In this document: piece by piece, positions 43,615 to 52,099 of the stretch
How positions within the stretch are numbered: position 1 is the first letter of the stretch
Layout of the letters: every line of letters starts with the position of its first letter
Assembly: GCF_017498525.1 (NCBI RefSeq)
Contig: NZ_CP071796.1
Coordinates: 3,844,001-3,908,000 of the forward strand
From: Ottowia testudinis
GTDB taxonomy: Bacteria > Pseudomonadota > Gammaproteobacteria > Burkholderiales > Burkholderiaceae_C
DNA length: 64,000 nucleotides
Direction of reading: 5' to 3'
Notes under the pieces: generated by a model
Database searches by the model: none
What the model saw: the letters and a program-made list of their open reading frames with translations, nothing else
Told to the model about the DNA's origin: nothing
Program-made: the position numbers and the translations under genes

Positions 43615-45053
43615 GCCATCACCTCCTCACATGCGCTCGCGTCCGGCTGAAGCAGGTCTTTGCACTCCTCCACCAATGGATGGGCCTGGATGTCGGGCCC
43701 CAATCCCAGCCATCCGTCTTCGCGCCACAGGATATCCATGCCCTGTGCATGCAGTTGCACGCGCTCAATCAGCAAACGCGCAATGCGCTGCTGCTCGGCG
43801 GGGAACAACTGAGCCCAGACCTCACCCAGCCGCTGCATGGCCACCACCACATGCGCTTCTTCCAGTGTGGCTCCTGCGGGGTGGCGCTGGCAAGCCTGCC
43901 AGACCGCAATCAGCATCTGCGGTGCGGCCAGGGCGTTCTGGATTTGCGCCAGCACCGCACCTTCGATTTCTGCGGCAGGCAGATGGCCGACATCGGGCGC
44001 CTCTGGCAACAGACTGGCGCCAGCATTGCGGCGCTTGTGCAGGTAGGGCACGTAGTAGCGGTACTGGCGTCCGTTCTTCTTGGTGACAAAGGTGTGCAGC
44101 ATGCGCTGGCCATCGGGGGCAAACAGTAGACCCGCCAGCAGGGCAGGATGTTTGGTGTGGTGCTCGCGCGGAGCCTGTCTGCGCCGCTCGACGAAGGCAT
44201 GCGCACCGTTCCACAGGGACTCGGTGACGATGGCCTGGTGCAAGGCCGGATACCAGGTGCCGTTGTTGCGGATTTCACCGAGATAGATGCGGTTGCGCAG
44301 CAGGGTGAAGAGGTATTGTTGGTCGATCTGGCGCCCGGGTCGGGCGCGACCACCCTGCGTCATCCACGCCTTGGTGGTGTGTCCTTCGATGGCCAGCTCA
44401 CGCACCAGCCGCGCTGCGGAGCCATGTTCGGCATAACGCCGGAAGATGTCGCGCACCAGTTCGGCCTCGGGTTGATTGACCACCAGCTTGCGCTCGACCA
44501 CGTCATAGCCCAGCGGCGGCACCCCGCCCATCCACATGCCTTTGGCCTTGGAGGCGGCAATCTTGTCGCGGATGCGCTCCCCGGTAACCTCGCGCTCGAA
44601 CTGGGCAAAGGACAGCAGGATGTTGAGCGTGAGCCGGCCCATGCTGGTCGTGGTGTTGAACTGCTGCGTGACCGAGACAAAGGACACACCATTGCGGTCA
44701 AAGACCTCGACCAGCTTGGCGAAATCCGGCAGGCTGCGCGTGAGGCGGTCGATTTTGTAGACCACCACGGTGTCGATTTTTTTGGCTTCGATGTCCTGCA
44801 TCAGGCGCAGCAAGGCCGGGCGCTCCAGATTGCCACCGGAGTAGCCGCCATCGTTGTAGCCGTCTTCGACGGCAATCCAGCCCTCATGGCGCTGGCTGGC
44901 AATGAAAGACAAGCCGGCATCGCGCTGGGCTTCGAGGCTGTTGTATTCCTGGTCCAGCCCCTCGTCGGTGGATTTGCGGGTGTAGACGGCGCAGCGTTTT
45001 TTAGGGATGAGGGACGCCATCAATGCCGTCTGTTGGGAGCGGAGGTTTCTCAT
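43611..45053 (-). CDS. Large serine recombinase (probable prophage integrase)
   Basis: A 480-residue site-specific recombinase. The resolvase domain has the nucleophile Ser28 in CAVYTRKSTDEGLDQEYNS, the Arg-containing YKIDRLTRSLPD and SFAQFEREVTGERIRDKIAA, followed by a Recombinase domain (GYDVVERKLVVNQPEAELV) and a C-terminal part. The usual zinc-ribbon cysteines are absent in LAGLLFAPDGQRML, as in a subgroup of these enzymes. No tyrosine integrase exists in the window, so this is the likely integrase. The start at 45053 overlaps the DUF2924 stop. Confidence 0.92.
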   Translation of the reverse strand: MRNLRSQQTALMASLIPKKRCAVYTRKSTDEGLDQEYNSLEAQRDAGLSFIASQRHEGWIAVEDGYNDGGYSGGNLERPALLRLMQDIEAKKIDTVVVYKIDRLTRSLPDFAKLVEVFDRNGVSFVSVTQQFNTTTSMGRLTLNILLSFAQFEREVTGERIRDKIAASKAKGMWMGGVPPLGYDVVERKLVVNQPEAELVRDIFRRYAEHGSAARLVRELAIEGHTTKAWMTQGGRARPGRQIDQQYLFTLLRNRIYLGEIRNNGTWYPALHQAIVTESLWNGAHAFVERRRQAPREHHTKHPALLAGLLFAPDGQRMLHTFVTKKNGRQYRYYVPYLHKRRNAGASLLPEAPDVGHLPAAEIEGAVLAQIQNALAAPQMLIAVWQACQRHPAGATLEEAHVVVAMQRLGEVWAQLFPAEQQRIARLLIERVQLHAQGMDILWREDGWLGLGPDIQAHPLVEECKDLLQPDASACEEVMA

Positions 45054-45544
45054 GCGGCGCTCCGGTTGCGTTTGGCAGCAGGTTCTTTGAGGCCGAAGAA
45101 CACGGGGCCCGACCAGTGGCTGCCGGTAATGTGGCCGGCGATGGCGGAGAGGCTTTTGAAGCGCTGGCCCTGGTATTCGTAATCGCTCGCACCATGCACG
45201 GTGACGCGGTGTTCGACATCGTCATAGATGCGGGTCAGCACCGTGCCTGGCAGCAGGCGGCTCGCGTCCTGGCGCAGATGGCGTGGTAGCAGGCCGGTTT
45301 CGCCGATGTCTTCGAGCCGTTTGCGAATCGAGGGCTTCAGGCCACCAAACGCACGCTCCTGCATCCGGTAGGCCAGCCGGCTTTCCAGCCAGGTGCGATG
45401 GTGGTGGTTGGGGCGTTCCTCAAAGTGCGCATCCCATATTGACCACAGCTCATCCATGGACAGATGCGGGAGGGTGGCGATTTGCAGGGCGAGGGAAGTG
45501 CCCTGTGGTATGGCGGCTGGACTGGTGCGTGCGTGTGCTTTCAT
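45050..45544 (-). CDS. DUF2924 family protein
   Basis: A 164-residue protein ending in the DUF2924 pattern GTVLTRIYDDVEHRVTVHG, then SLSAIAGHITGSHWSGPVFF. Such proteins are regularly encoded beside large serine recombinases. The N-terminal part is helical (MDELWSIWDAHFEERPNHHH). It overlaps neighbours on both sides by ATGA. Its role in recombination is not known. Confidence 0.9.
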   Translation of the reverse strand: MKAHARTSPAAIPQGTSLALQIATLPHLSMDELWSIWDAHFEERPNHHHRTWLESRLAYRMQERAFGGLKPSIRKRLEDIGETGLLPRHLRQDASRLLPGTVLTRIYDDVEHRVTVHGASDYEYQGQRFKSLSAIAGHITGSHWSGPVFFGLKEPAAKRNRSAA

Positions 45545-45783
45545 GATCGAACTCCGTGTGGTTGAGCGGGGTTCGTATTCACGCGCTGGTGGCCAGCAAA
45601 GCCAAGGCCAACGCCCTCTCTGCTTGCAGGGCTGTCGCTGGAATGACGCAGATCCGGTTGCGAGTTCGCGTACAAATGGGCACGCAGCAAAGCCGCTGCC
45701 AACAGGTCGGCAACTTCCTGCTGCGCGTGCCGGGGACGGTCAGTGGGTGGGGAAATGGAGAGGGGTTGTGCGGGTTTTGACAT
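45541..45783 (-). CDS. Small protein at the head of the recombinase operon
   Basis: An 80-residue protein with a helical segment RPRHAQQEVADLLAAALLRA and an otherwise disordered composition. Overlap with the DUF2924 gene supports translation. No family recognised; comparable small ORFs precede DUF2924-recombinase pairs. Confidence 0.6.
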   Translation of the reverse strand: MSKPAQPLSISPPTDRPRHAQQEVADLLAAALLRAHLYANSQPDLRHSSDSPASREGVGLGFAGHQRVNTNPAQPHGVRS

Positions 45784-45885
45784 GGCAGGCGTTCCAGTAG
45801 AAAACGCTGCTCATGTTAAAAATCACAGGCACTTCGCGTAACGGGTTTTAGCGGGCGTGTGCGGCCGTCCTCTTGAACGGCTCAG

Positions 45886-46791
45886 CTACTGCTGGCCGTA
45901 AACATCATCAAATACCGCATGCAGTCGCTGTTCGCGAGACACGATGTTCAGAAAATGTGTGGTATCGAAAGGAACAGAACAGACATAGATGTCTTCGGAT
46001 TTTTTTCCGCTGGTTTCAACCAGCACCATGTCAAACTGTTCATCCCGATCTTCGAAGCCTCTGTCTTGTGTGACTTGGTGATTGCGGAAGTAGATGGAAA
46101 GATTGGCCGGGTATTTCACCCAGTTTTGCAGCAATATCCGTCCATTGCCTGCAACATAAAAATACTTGGATTTTTCCTTGATGGCCTCCCGTATTTTTGG
46201 GGTATCTTTGCCAGGTTGATAAGCGAGTTTTTGTCCAGTCAAAGACTGCCGGTCAGCCAGATAAAGAAATGCATAAGGCAGATTGGCCAAGGTCACATAA
46301 CGATAAAGGTGTCCTTCTTCGGCTTTGAACCCACGCAGGAATGAAGCCAGCCCCTCGTCATCAAGGTCAATCCCCACTTTGGAACGAATGAAATATTGAA
46401 TATTAGGCAAGAATTCCCGCAAACACGCCAAGATACGCGTAGCCGATTTGCTGTCAGGTTTGCGTCGAGCCTGACCACCAAATGCAGCCGGATTGGCAAG
46501 ATCGCATTCAAGATATGCCTCCTCATCATGTGCGCCAATTCCCGGAACATCTTTCCCATAATGCTTTGCATAGAGAGGAGTATTGACGCCTGAGGCATCC
46601 GCTACTCTGTCTTGCAGCAAATTGATAATCTGAACGGGATTCTTGCACTCTGGGCAAAGCGCAAAGTGACGGGTTTTGCCGTCCGGGAAAACCTGGTAGT
46701 AAGGTGCTGCCTTGCCGGTCTTTTCTTCGTAATTGGGAACCGTTAAACCATGACGCCGTGGGTTGTCAAGCGTGCTGAAGATATCCATCAT
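45886..46791 (-). CDS. Unrecognised 301-aa protein in an XRE-ImmA operon
   Basis: A 301-residue mixed protein without a recognised domain. It has one Cys pair (ALCPECKNPV) near residue 45, Asp/Glu-rich patches, and aromatic-rich segments (YRYVTLANLPYAFLYLADRQ). No membrane segment or enzymatic motif is visible. Base composition is clearly more AT-rich than its neighbours, suggesting recent transfer. It overlaps the ImmA/IrrE gene by ATGA, so it is co-expressed with a regulatory protease and a repressor; an effector or immunity role is possible but is inference. Confidence 0.75.
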   Translation of the reverse strand: MMDIFSTLDNPRRHGLTVPNYEEKTGKAAPYYQVFPDGKTRHFALCPECKNPVQIINLLQDRVADASGVNTPLYAKHYGKDVPGIGAHDEEAYLECDLANPAAFGGQARRKPDSKSATRILACLREFLPNIQYFIRSKVGIDLDDEGLASFLRGFKAEEGHLYRYVTLANLPYAFLYLADRQSLTGQKLAYQPGKDTPKIREAIKEKSKYFYVAGNGRILLQNWVKYPANLSIYFRNHQVTQDRGFEDRDEQFDMVLVETSGKKSEDIYVCSVPFDTTHFLNIVSREQRLHAVFDDVYGQQ

Positions 46792-47708
46792 CTGCTCCCG
46801 AACTGATCGTAACTATTCAAACTCTCCCTATCCTGCCAAGACCTGTCCCACGCCCTGGGCTCCGCGCTCTCCAGGATAAGCAATGTCAAAACCCGATCAC
46901 GCGCGGTATAGCTGTGCTTGAACTCCCGCACGCGCATGTGTGACGCCTCCTCTGGACACCAGATCGCCGCAGACAGATCAAGGCCATCACGTTCCTGAGC
47001 GATATCGGCATCAGCCGCCAAAGTACCTGATGGCGGTTCTGCCGGATCACCATTGCGGCGAATGCGCGCCCGTGTCCTGATGGCACTGCTGCTGCGCCAC
47101 TCGTACTTCAGAAAACCGTTGTCCCAGTACACCAGGATCGCGCGCAGTTCGGTGAACTTGATGAAGCGGATGCACAGGGCTTCAAACGACACCTGAAACC
47201 GCTGGGCGATGGTGCTGAGCAGGTGCAGGTCGACAGACTGTTGGGACAGCCACGCACGCAGCAGGTCACCCGGCATCAGCAAATTGCTGGCAAAGTCATC
47301 GGCCTCACGCTCGATGCCTTTAACCGTGTCGGCTCCGGAATACACACTTTCCTTGTCGCAGTTGAATCTGGGCTTCTGGCTGCGATGCAGAACAAAGTGC
47401 CCCAACTCGTGCGCGACCGTGAAGCGTCGCCGCTCTTGGCTAGCTTTCGGGTTATAGAAGATGCCCCATTCGGTCGTGTCATCAGGGTTGCGCACCAAGC
47501 TGCCCTCGCAACTGGCAATGTCGAGTGCCTGCGGCGGCTTGATGACTTTCACGCCCTGACCGTAGGGCGTATCGGGCAACATCTGCTGCACTACACCCAG
47601 ATCAACCGCATCCGGTACTTCGCCTCCTGCGCTGGCATACCAAGCCCGCAACCACTTGTGGATGTGGTTGGCAGCAATCGGTGGTGTGAGAGGCTGCGCC
47701 GCGCTCAA
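46788..47708 (-). CDS. ImmA/IrrE-family metallo-endopeptidase
   Basis: A 306-residue zinc protease. The HExxH site is in RRFTVAHELGHFVLH, and a Glu in GIEREADDFASNLLMP is the third ligand region. A C-terminal extension of ~100 residues (RAILVYWDNGFLKYEWRSSS onward) is beta-rich. In known systems ImmA-type proteases cleave a partner XRE repressor upon a signal; an XRE gene lies directly upstream with a 17-bp gap. Substrate here is presumed to be that repressor. Confidence 0.92.
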   Translation of the reverse strand: MSAAQPLTPPIAANHIHKWLRAWYASAGGEVPDAVDLGVVQQMLPDTPYGQGVKVIKPPQALDIASCEGSLVRNPDDTTEWGIFYNPKASQERRRFTVAHELGHFVLHRSQKPRFNCDKESVYSGADTVKGIEREADDFASNLLMPGDLLRAWLSQQSVDLHLLSTIAQRFQVSFEALCIRFIKFTELRAILVYWDNGFLKYEWRSSSAIRTRARIRRNGDPAEPPSGTLAADADIAQERDGLDLSAAIWCPEEASHMRVREFKHSYTARDRVLTLLILESAEPRAWDRSWQDRESLNSYDQFGSR

Positions 47709-47725
47709 TCTACAGCTCCCGTGCG

Positions 47726-48055
47726 CTAGCCCTTGTCGGGAAACATGATCTTCAGGGCCTGACGGTAGCGGTCTTTCTCCTCATCCGTCATGCCCGCGTA
47801 TTCGCGGAAGAAGGACACATCCTCGGGCGTGGCTTGGGGCGCATCTTCCATGGGCTCACCCATCACATCCCCCATGGTCACACCCAGCACCCTGGCAATG
47901 CCCTGAATGCGTTCAGCCGTGGGACGCTGGCCATCTCGCATCTCCAGCTCCCAGATGTAGGCCTTGGTGCAACCGACCGCGTCGGCCACCTGTTGCAACG
48001 TTAAGCCCTTCGCCTCGCGCAAGCGCCGCAGGCGTGCTCCGAATGCCGATGCCAT
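47726..48055 (-). CDS. XRE-family repressor
   Basis: A 109-residue protein: ARLRRLREAKGLTLQQVADA and AYIWELEMRDGQRPTAERIQ form a canonical Cro/C1-type HTH; the C-terminal ~30 residues (FFREYAGMTDEEKDRYRQAL) are a helical tail that could be the protease-sensitive part. It is divergent from the 413-aa gene with a 235-bp shared region and probably controls both directions. Confidence 0.92.
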   Translation of the reverse strand: MASAFGARLRRLREAKGLTLQQVADAVGCTKAYIWELEMRDGQRPTAERIQGIARVLGVTMGDVMGEPMEDAPQATPEDVSFFREYAGMTDEEKDRYRQALKIMFPDKG

Positions 48056-48145
48056 TCAAGTACTCCTGTCATTCCTGACCGTGTTGGCCAGCAGCCCTCA
48101 AGTATAGCCAGAAAATACGAATTCGGCCTACATGTCCCTACTTGA

Positions 48146-48174
48146 TTGACAAGCGGGAATAAGCGGTTCACAAT
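48146..48174 (+). promoter_or_regulatory. Sigma-70 type promoter for the 413-aa gene operon
   Basis: TTGACA (48146-48151), a 17-bp spacer and CACAAT (48169-48174) lie in the region between the divergent XRE gene and the plus-strand gene. A short dyad GTATC-TC-GATAC follows at 48181-48192, near the expected start of transcription, and is a possible operator for the XRE repressor. Confidence 0.65.
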
Positions 48175-48290
48175 CGCGTTGTATCTCGATACTTTACTTT
48201 TGTCTCTCTGTGTTTGTTCCATGCTGCTGGACATGGGGCACGCATTCCAGCCGCAAGTCTCCAGTACCACTGTCAGAAAGGGACCCACAC

Positions 48291-49532
48291 ATGAAAAAAA
48301 CCTACCTCGATGTTTTGCTGGAACTGCCAGTGGACGCCACGCTGCGCGACTTCCTGAACTCCCATGGACTGCCTCTGCCAAACGGCTTTGTTTGGGAAGA
48401 CACCCCCGAAACCAGCCGGTTTCTGGTGGAGGCCATCAAGGTCTGGCCGGACATCACGGCGCGCGACAAGCTGGCAGCCAACCTCACCGCCAGTGTCCAG
48501 TTGGGCGACGCGGGTGGCAAGCAGGCCATGTTCGAGTCCGCCGTGGCCGATGGCGCTGCTTTGGCCGGCCTGACCCTGTGCAGCAGCGATGTGCACCGTT
48601 CCTTCTGGTTGTATGTCCATCACCGCATGGTGTTCGACCGTGCATGTGACATCAACTATTGGGATCACCACAGCCCGCAAACTCAGCAATACGATCTGGG
48701 GCTCAAGCGCAAGCCCAATGGATCGGATACCGCTCTGGCGGCGTTGCGTCATGCCATCTCGGCCTTTTACAAGCGCGAGTTGCAATGTGGGGATGGCAGC
48801 GTGGCGTACTTGGTGGAGCGCAACCCGGGCGTGTACCTGCTCTCAGTGCATGTGAAAGACATGGCCATGTTGCGGCTGGAGTTTGAAGGGGCGGTGCTCA
48901 AACGCCGGGTCGGCAATCCCAACATCCACATGGTGCTGCAGTATGCCCAGGCCACCGGGGTGGTGCGCACGCTGGTTAAAGGTGGTGCGAAGTACCAACA
49001 GATGCTGGTCGAGGCCTTTGCCGAACATGTGCTGGGTGTCAAAGCCAATGCCCACCGGATCAAGACACCGACATTGGATCTGTCGATGCTGCGCACGGGC
49101 TTTGAAGCGCCGGCGGCGTTTGAGGATGGCTTTTCGCTGGTGCAGCTAAAGGCCTTGACCCTGCTCAGCCCCAATGGCGATCTCAAAATCGAGTGCACAG
49201 CGATGCAGGCCAGCCAGCAGCGCTCGGTGCATGAGTTGCTGAAAGAAATGCTGCCCGGGCCATTGGAGGGGCAATGGACGGTGACGGCGGCGCAGGTCAA
49301 TCTTTACTACCCGCCCGAGCCCGGCAAAACGCGGGCCAGGGTGGTGAGCATTGAAGTGACCAGCAAGGGTCGTCTGAACTTGCACAAGTTCGACGCCAAG
49401 ATGCAGGCGCAATTGGAAAGCTATCTGGTGTCGGCGGGGATCTTGCAGAAGGGCCAAACGCTCAGTGCGCAGGAGATGCCGCCTCACGCGGATGAAATCG
49501 GTTCAGCACCCACACCGGTGATTGAGGGGTGA
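48291..49532 (+). CDS. Unrecognised 413-aa protein, divergent from the XRE gene
   Basis: A 413-residue soluble protein of mixed fold: helical N-terminus (MKKTYLDVLLELPVDATLRD), middle with HRSFWLYVHHRMVFDRACDI and WDHHSPQTQ, and a C-terminal beta part (GQWTVTAAQVNLYYPPE). No motif that I can name. The start at 48291 follows AAAGGG; the longer frame from 48210 is rejected. It overlaps the next gene by ATG/GTGA-type coupling, so the two products probably work together. Codon use is similar to the core prophage genes. Confidence 0.78.
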   Translation: MKKTYLDVLLELPVDATLRDFLNSHGLPLPNGFVWEDTPETSRFLVEAIKVWPDITARDKLAANLTASVQLGDAGGKQAMFESAVADGAALAGLTLCSSDVHRSFWLYVHHRMVFDRACDINYWDHHSPQTQQYDLGLKRKPNGSDTALAALRHAISAFYKRELQCGDGSVAYLVERNPGVYLLSVHVKDMAMLRLEFEGAVLKRRVGNPNIHMVLQYAQATGVVRTLVKGGAKYQQMLVEAFAEHVLGVKANAHRIKTPTLDLSMLRTGFEAPAAFEDGFSLVQLKALTLLSPNGDLKIECTAMQASQQRSVHELLKEMLPGPLEGQWTVTAAQVNLYYPPEPGKTRARVVSIEVTSKGRLNLHKFDAKMQAQLESYLVSAGILQKGQTLSAQEMPPHADEIGSAPTPVIEG

Positions 49533-50515
49533 GCGTGAGCAGCCACCTGGCTTGGGCAATGGTTTGCCGGCTGTTTGCCAGTGGCAAACCCGTGTTGCGC
49601 GCCACGCTTACGCCGGGTGAACTGGCGGTCATCGAGGCTTTGGGCCGGGCGATCAAACCGGCCACCACGGATCAGTCCTTTGTGCTGTGTCCAGCGTGCA
49701 TGCAGCACCGGGTTCAGGTCTGGGGAAATGGGCAAGGCGGTCGTGCAGGACGGTGTCCGGAATGTGGGCTTGTCGAGATTGAAGCGGATGACGGTAAAGC
49801 CTTGATGCTGGACGAAACGTGGTTCCAGCAAAAGCTGCGACTGGCGCTGGAGATTGAAAGCCGGGATGCGCCGATCTCAATTGCAGATGGCGTTTGGCGA
49901 TTAGGCGATGCGCGGCGCGCTCCGGTAGTGCTGGCGCGGGATGTGATGCGCGTCTGGCGTGAGCCGACTTTGTTGGATCGGGTGCGCGTGGTTGGCAGTG
50001 ACGTCCGCTTGATTGCGCCCAGACCATTCGATTCGTCCGCCACTCCATTTGGCGCAGGTGTTCAGTGGCTGGTGCTGGACGAACGGTTTGCGTTTTACGG
50101 TGGAGGGATTTCGTTCATCGATGGTGGCGCGATGGCCGATCCGACACTGGCTTCGGATCCGGCGACACCTGTGCATGGGCCTTTCTCTGCAGACTTCCGG
50201 TGGGTGACGCTGGATGGCGAAACGGCTCCGATTCGTTGCACCGACGCTCAGGCTGCCATCTTCAGAGCATTGTGGTCATTCAAAGGCGTGGAAGTGACGG
50301 CAGAGCAAATCATGCGCCGAGCAGGTTTGGACAGTGACAAGCCGATAGATTTGTTCAAGGCTAAAGCGCATGCAGAGGCGAAGCGCACCTATCAAACGCT
50401 CGTCGTTACGCAGCAGCGCGCAGGGCTATATGCGATGCCGTGCGCATCAAGCAAGGCATCTGCAACCCCGCCCCAAATCAACAAAGTGCAGCAAAAGGAG
50501 GCAGCCATGAAGTGA
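49529..50515 (+). CDS. Zinc-ribbon protein of unknown function, partner of the 413-aa protein
   Basis: A 328-residue protein with GTG start (49529, or 49535). A zinc ribbon is formed by LCPACMQHRV and GRCPECGLVE (~53-83). The centre is beta-rich (RAPVVLARDVMRVWREP) and the C-terminus has a helical pattern FRALWSFKGVEVTAEQIMRR that could be a winged helix. It overlaps the upstream gene by four bases. Nucleic-acid binding is plausible; no family recognised. Confidence 0.75.
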   Translation: MSVSSHLAWAMVCRLFASGKPVLRATLTPGELAVIEALGRAIKPATTDQSFVLCPACMQHRVQVWGNGQGGRAGRCPECGLVEIEADDGKALMLDETWFQQKLRLALEIESRDAPISIADGVWRLGDARRAPVVLARDVMRVWREPTLLDRVRVVGSDVRLIAPRPFDSSATPFGAGVQWLVLDERFAFYGGGISFIDGGAMADPTLASDPATPVHGPFSADFRWVTLDGETAPIRCTDAQAAIFRALWSFKGVEVTAEQIMRRAGLDSDKPIDLFKAKAHAEAKRTYQTLVVTQQRAGLYAMPCASSKASATPPQINKVQQKEAAMK

Positions 50516-50572
50516 TCCCACGAGCAAACTGAACTGGTAGCAAATAGTGAATCTTTTTTTGGAGCAATTGAT

Positions 50573-50803
50573 ATGAGCGGAAAAAATCAATGGGTTGTAC
50601 CCGTCAATGGTGGTGAACAGTGGGGTGTGCGTGGAGAAGGAAATGAGCGCATCACATCGATTCACGACACACAACGACAGGCGATTGACCGCGCACGCGA
50701 CATCGCGATCAACCAGCAAAGTGAGATGTTCATCCAAGGACGAGACGGTCAAATCCGTGAGCGCAACAGCTACGGCAATGACTCGTTTCCGCCCAAAGGG
50801 TGA
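50573..50803 (+). CDS. DUF2188 family small protein
   Basis: A 76-residue protein with VVPVNGGEQWGVRGEGNERI, QAIDRARDIAINQQSEMFIQ and RDGQIRERNSYGNDSFPPKG, the full DUF2188 pattern. GGAG lies seven bases before the ATG. It follows the zinc-ribbon gene by 57 bp and ends at a strong terminator. Biological role of the family is not known to me. Confidence 0.9.
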   Translation: MSGKNQWVVPVNGGEQWGVRGEGNERITSIHDTQRQAIDRARDIAINQQSEMFIQGRDGQIRERNSYGNDSFPPKG

Positions 50804-50814
50804 GTTGCTGATTC

Positions 50815-50860
50815 AGCCTGTTGTGCAGCCATGTTGGCCTCTGCAACAGGCTCTTTTTTT
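50815..50860 (+). terminator. Intrinsic terminator after the DUF2188 gene
   Basis: AGCCTGTTG (50815-50823) pairs with CAACAGGCT (50844-50852) and is followed by C and seven T residues. It closes the plus-strand operon of the accessory block. Confidence 0.88.
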
Positions 50861-51255
50861 GGGCAATACCCCTGCTGGCAAAGGACAACGACTTCAAGGG
50901 GCACTGCACCAGATGGCCTACCAACCCCTCGTGTTTGCGCTGCATCACGCAAGCCTGCATCTGCTTTCAGCGCAAGGCAAGACGCTGGCATAAGAGACCG
51001 CTACTGCGAACCATGATGCCAACCAGTGGCAATGGCGCACGCATAAGTCCCTGATTTCAAAGGCGCTCTGCGTGTGCCACGGCGAAGAAGTTGGTGAGGG
51101 TTTCGAGAGAACAGAGAGCGAAAAAGAATCGAACAAAGACGATTTTGTGCCACCAGCCAAAAGTGCTGGCACACGCAGAAGGGCGCGAAGGCCCGCGTGG
51201 CTTGGGGATTCCAGCAAAGACAAAGCCCAACCGAGAAGGGTTGGGCTTGAATGAG
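50861..51255. other. 395-bp stretch between accessory block and tRNA-Phe
   Basis: No convincing gene is present. It contains the tRNA terminator at its right end and is where a right-hand junction of an inserted element could lie. An octamer CAAAGGCG (51058-51065) also occurs at the cadR end (1659-1666), but an 8-bp match is weak evidence for attachment sites. Confidence 0.5.
51216..51248 (-). terminator. Intrinsic terminator downstream of tRNA-Phe
   Basis: A perfect 10-bp stem (AAGCCCAACC / GGTTGGGCTT, arms 51248-51239 and 51232-51223) with a 6-nt loop is followed on the minus strand by TGTCTTTG. It ends the tRNA transcript. Confidence 0.8.
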
Positions 51256-51331
51256 TGGTGGCCTGGGGCGGAATCGAACCACCGACACGCGGATTTTCAA
51301 TCCGCTGCTCTACCAACTGAGCTACCGGGCC
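51256..51331 (-). tRNA. tRNA-Phe (GAA anticodon)
   Basis: A complete 76-nt cloverleaf: GGCCCGG acceptor, D-arm AGCTCAGTTGGTAGAGC, anticodon stem-loop GCGGA-TTGAAAA-TCCGC with anticodon GAA, T-arm GGTTCGATTCC, and an encoded CCA end. It lies just downstream of the response regulator gene. tRNA 3' ends are common integration sites, and the accessory block begins on its 3' side, but no second copy of its 3' end is present in the window. Confidence 0.97.
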
Positions 51332-51365
51332 AATAAGCCTACTATTCTAGCACTACTCCAGAGGC

Positions 51366-52076
51366 TCAGGAAACCGCTGCGCTGCGACGGCCGCGCGACA
51401 AATCGACGCCCAACTGCTTGAGCTTGCGATAAAGGTGCGTGCGCTCCAGGCCGGTCTTTTCAGCCACGCGCGTCATGGAGCCGCCCTCTTTGGCCAGGTG
51501 AAACTCAAAATATGCTTTTTCGAATGCGTCACGCGCGTCGCGCAGGGGTTTGTCAAGGTCGAACACCTGCTGACCTTGGGGGCTGAGGTCAACGGCAGTG
51601 GGCAGGGTTTGGCCACCCATCATCGCGGACTCGACCGTCAGATCTACCGCCGCGGCCATGGCGACGGGCGTTGCGGCTTCGGCCGCGTCCGGCATCGGCC
51701 GGCGCGCAGGCACATCGCGCGCCAGTGCTTGATCGACTGCTTTCAGCAGTTTTTGCAGCGTGATCGGTTTTTCAAGGAAAGATTGAGCGCCGATGCGTGT
51801 CGCCTCCACCGCCGTATCGATGGTGGCGTGGCCGCTCATCATGATGACCGGCATGGTCAGTAGTCCGGTGCCGCGCCACTCCTTGAGCAAAGTCACGCCA
51901 TCGGTGTCGGGCATCCAGATGTCGAGCAACACCAGATCGGGACGAGCGCCTTGACGCGCTGAACGGGCCTGCGCGGCATTTTCGGCAAGCTCCACGGTGT
52001 GACCTTCGTCATTGAGGATCTCGGACAGTAGATCCCGAATGCCGAGCTCATCGTCGACCACCAGAATGTTCGCCAT
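51366..52076 (-). CDS. ntrX: NtrX-like response regulator lacking the AAA+ domain
   Basis: A 236-residue regulator. Residues 1-125 are a receiver domain: acidic pocket VVDDE, phospho-acceptor Asp52 in VLLDIWMPD, Lys in FLEKPI. A linker with Ala/Met-rich sequence leads to a Fis-type HTH at the C-terminus (MTRVAEKTGLERTHLYRKLK). The sigma-54-interacting AAA+ domain of full NtrX is absent, so it probably does not activate sigma-54 promoters directly. It is encoded 23 bp after its sensor kinase. Confidence 0.85.
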   Translation of the reverse strand: MANILVVDDELGIRDLLSEILNDEGHTVELAENAAQARSARQGARPDLVLLDIWMPDTDGVTLLKEWRGTGLLTMPVIMMSGHATIDTAVEATRIGAQSFLEKPITLQKLLKAVDQALARDVPARRPMPDAAEAATPVAMAAAVDLTVESAMMGGQTLPTAVDLSPQGQQVFDLDKPLRDARDAFEKAYFEFHLAKEGGSMTRVAEKTGLERTHLYRKLKQLGVDLSRGRRSAAVS

Positions 52077-52099
52077 AGTTATGCTGTAAGTAATTCGCT

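Noticed and set aside
51256-51331. tRNA-Phe as the attachment site of the prophage
   Set aside because: The only integrase is a serine recombinase, and no repeat of the tRNA 3' end occurs at the left prophage edge. It remains possible for a larger island whose other end lies outside the window.
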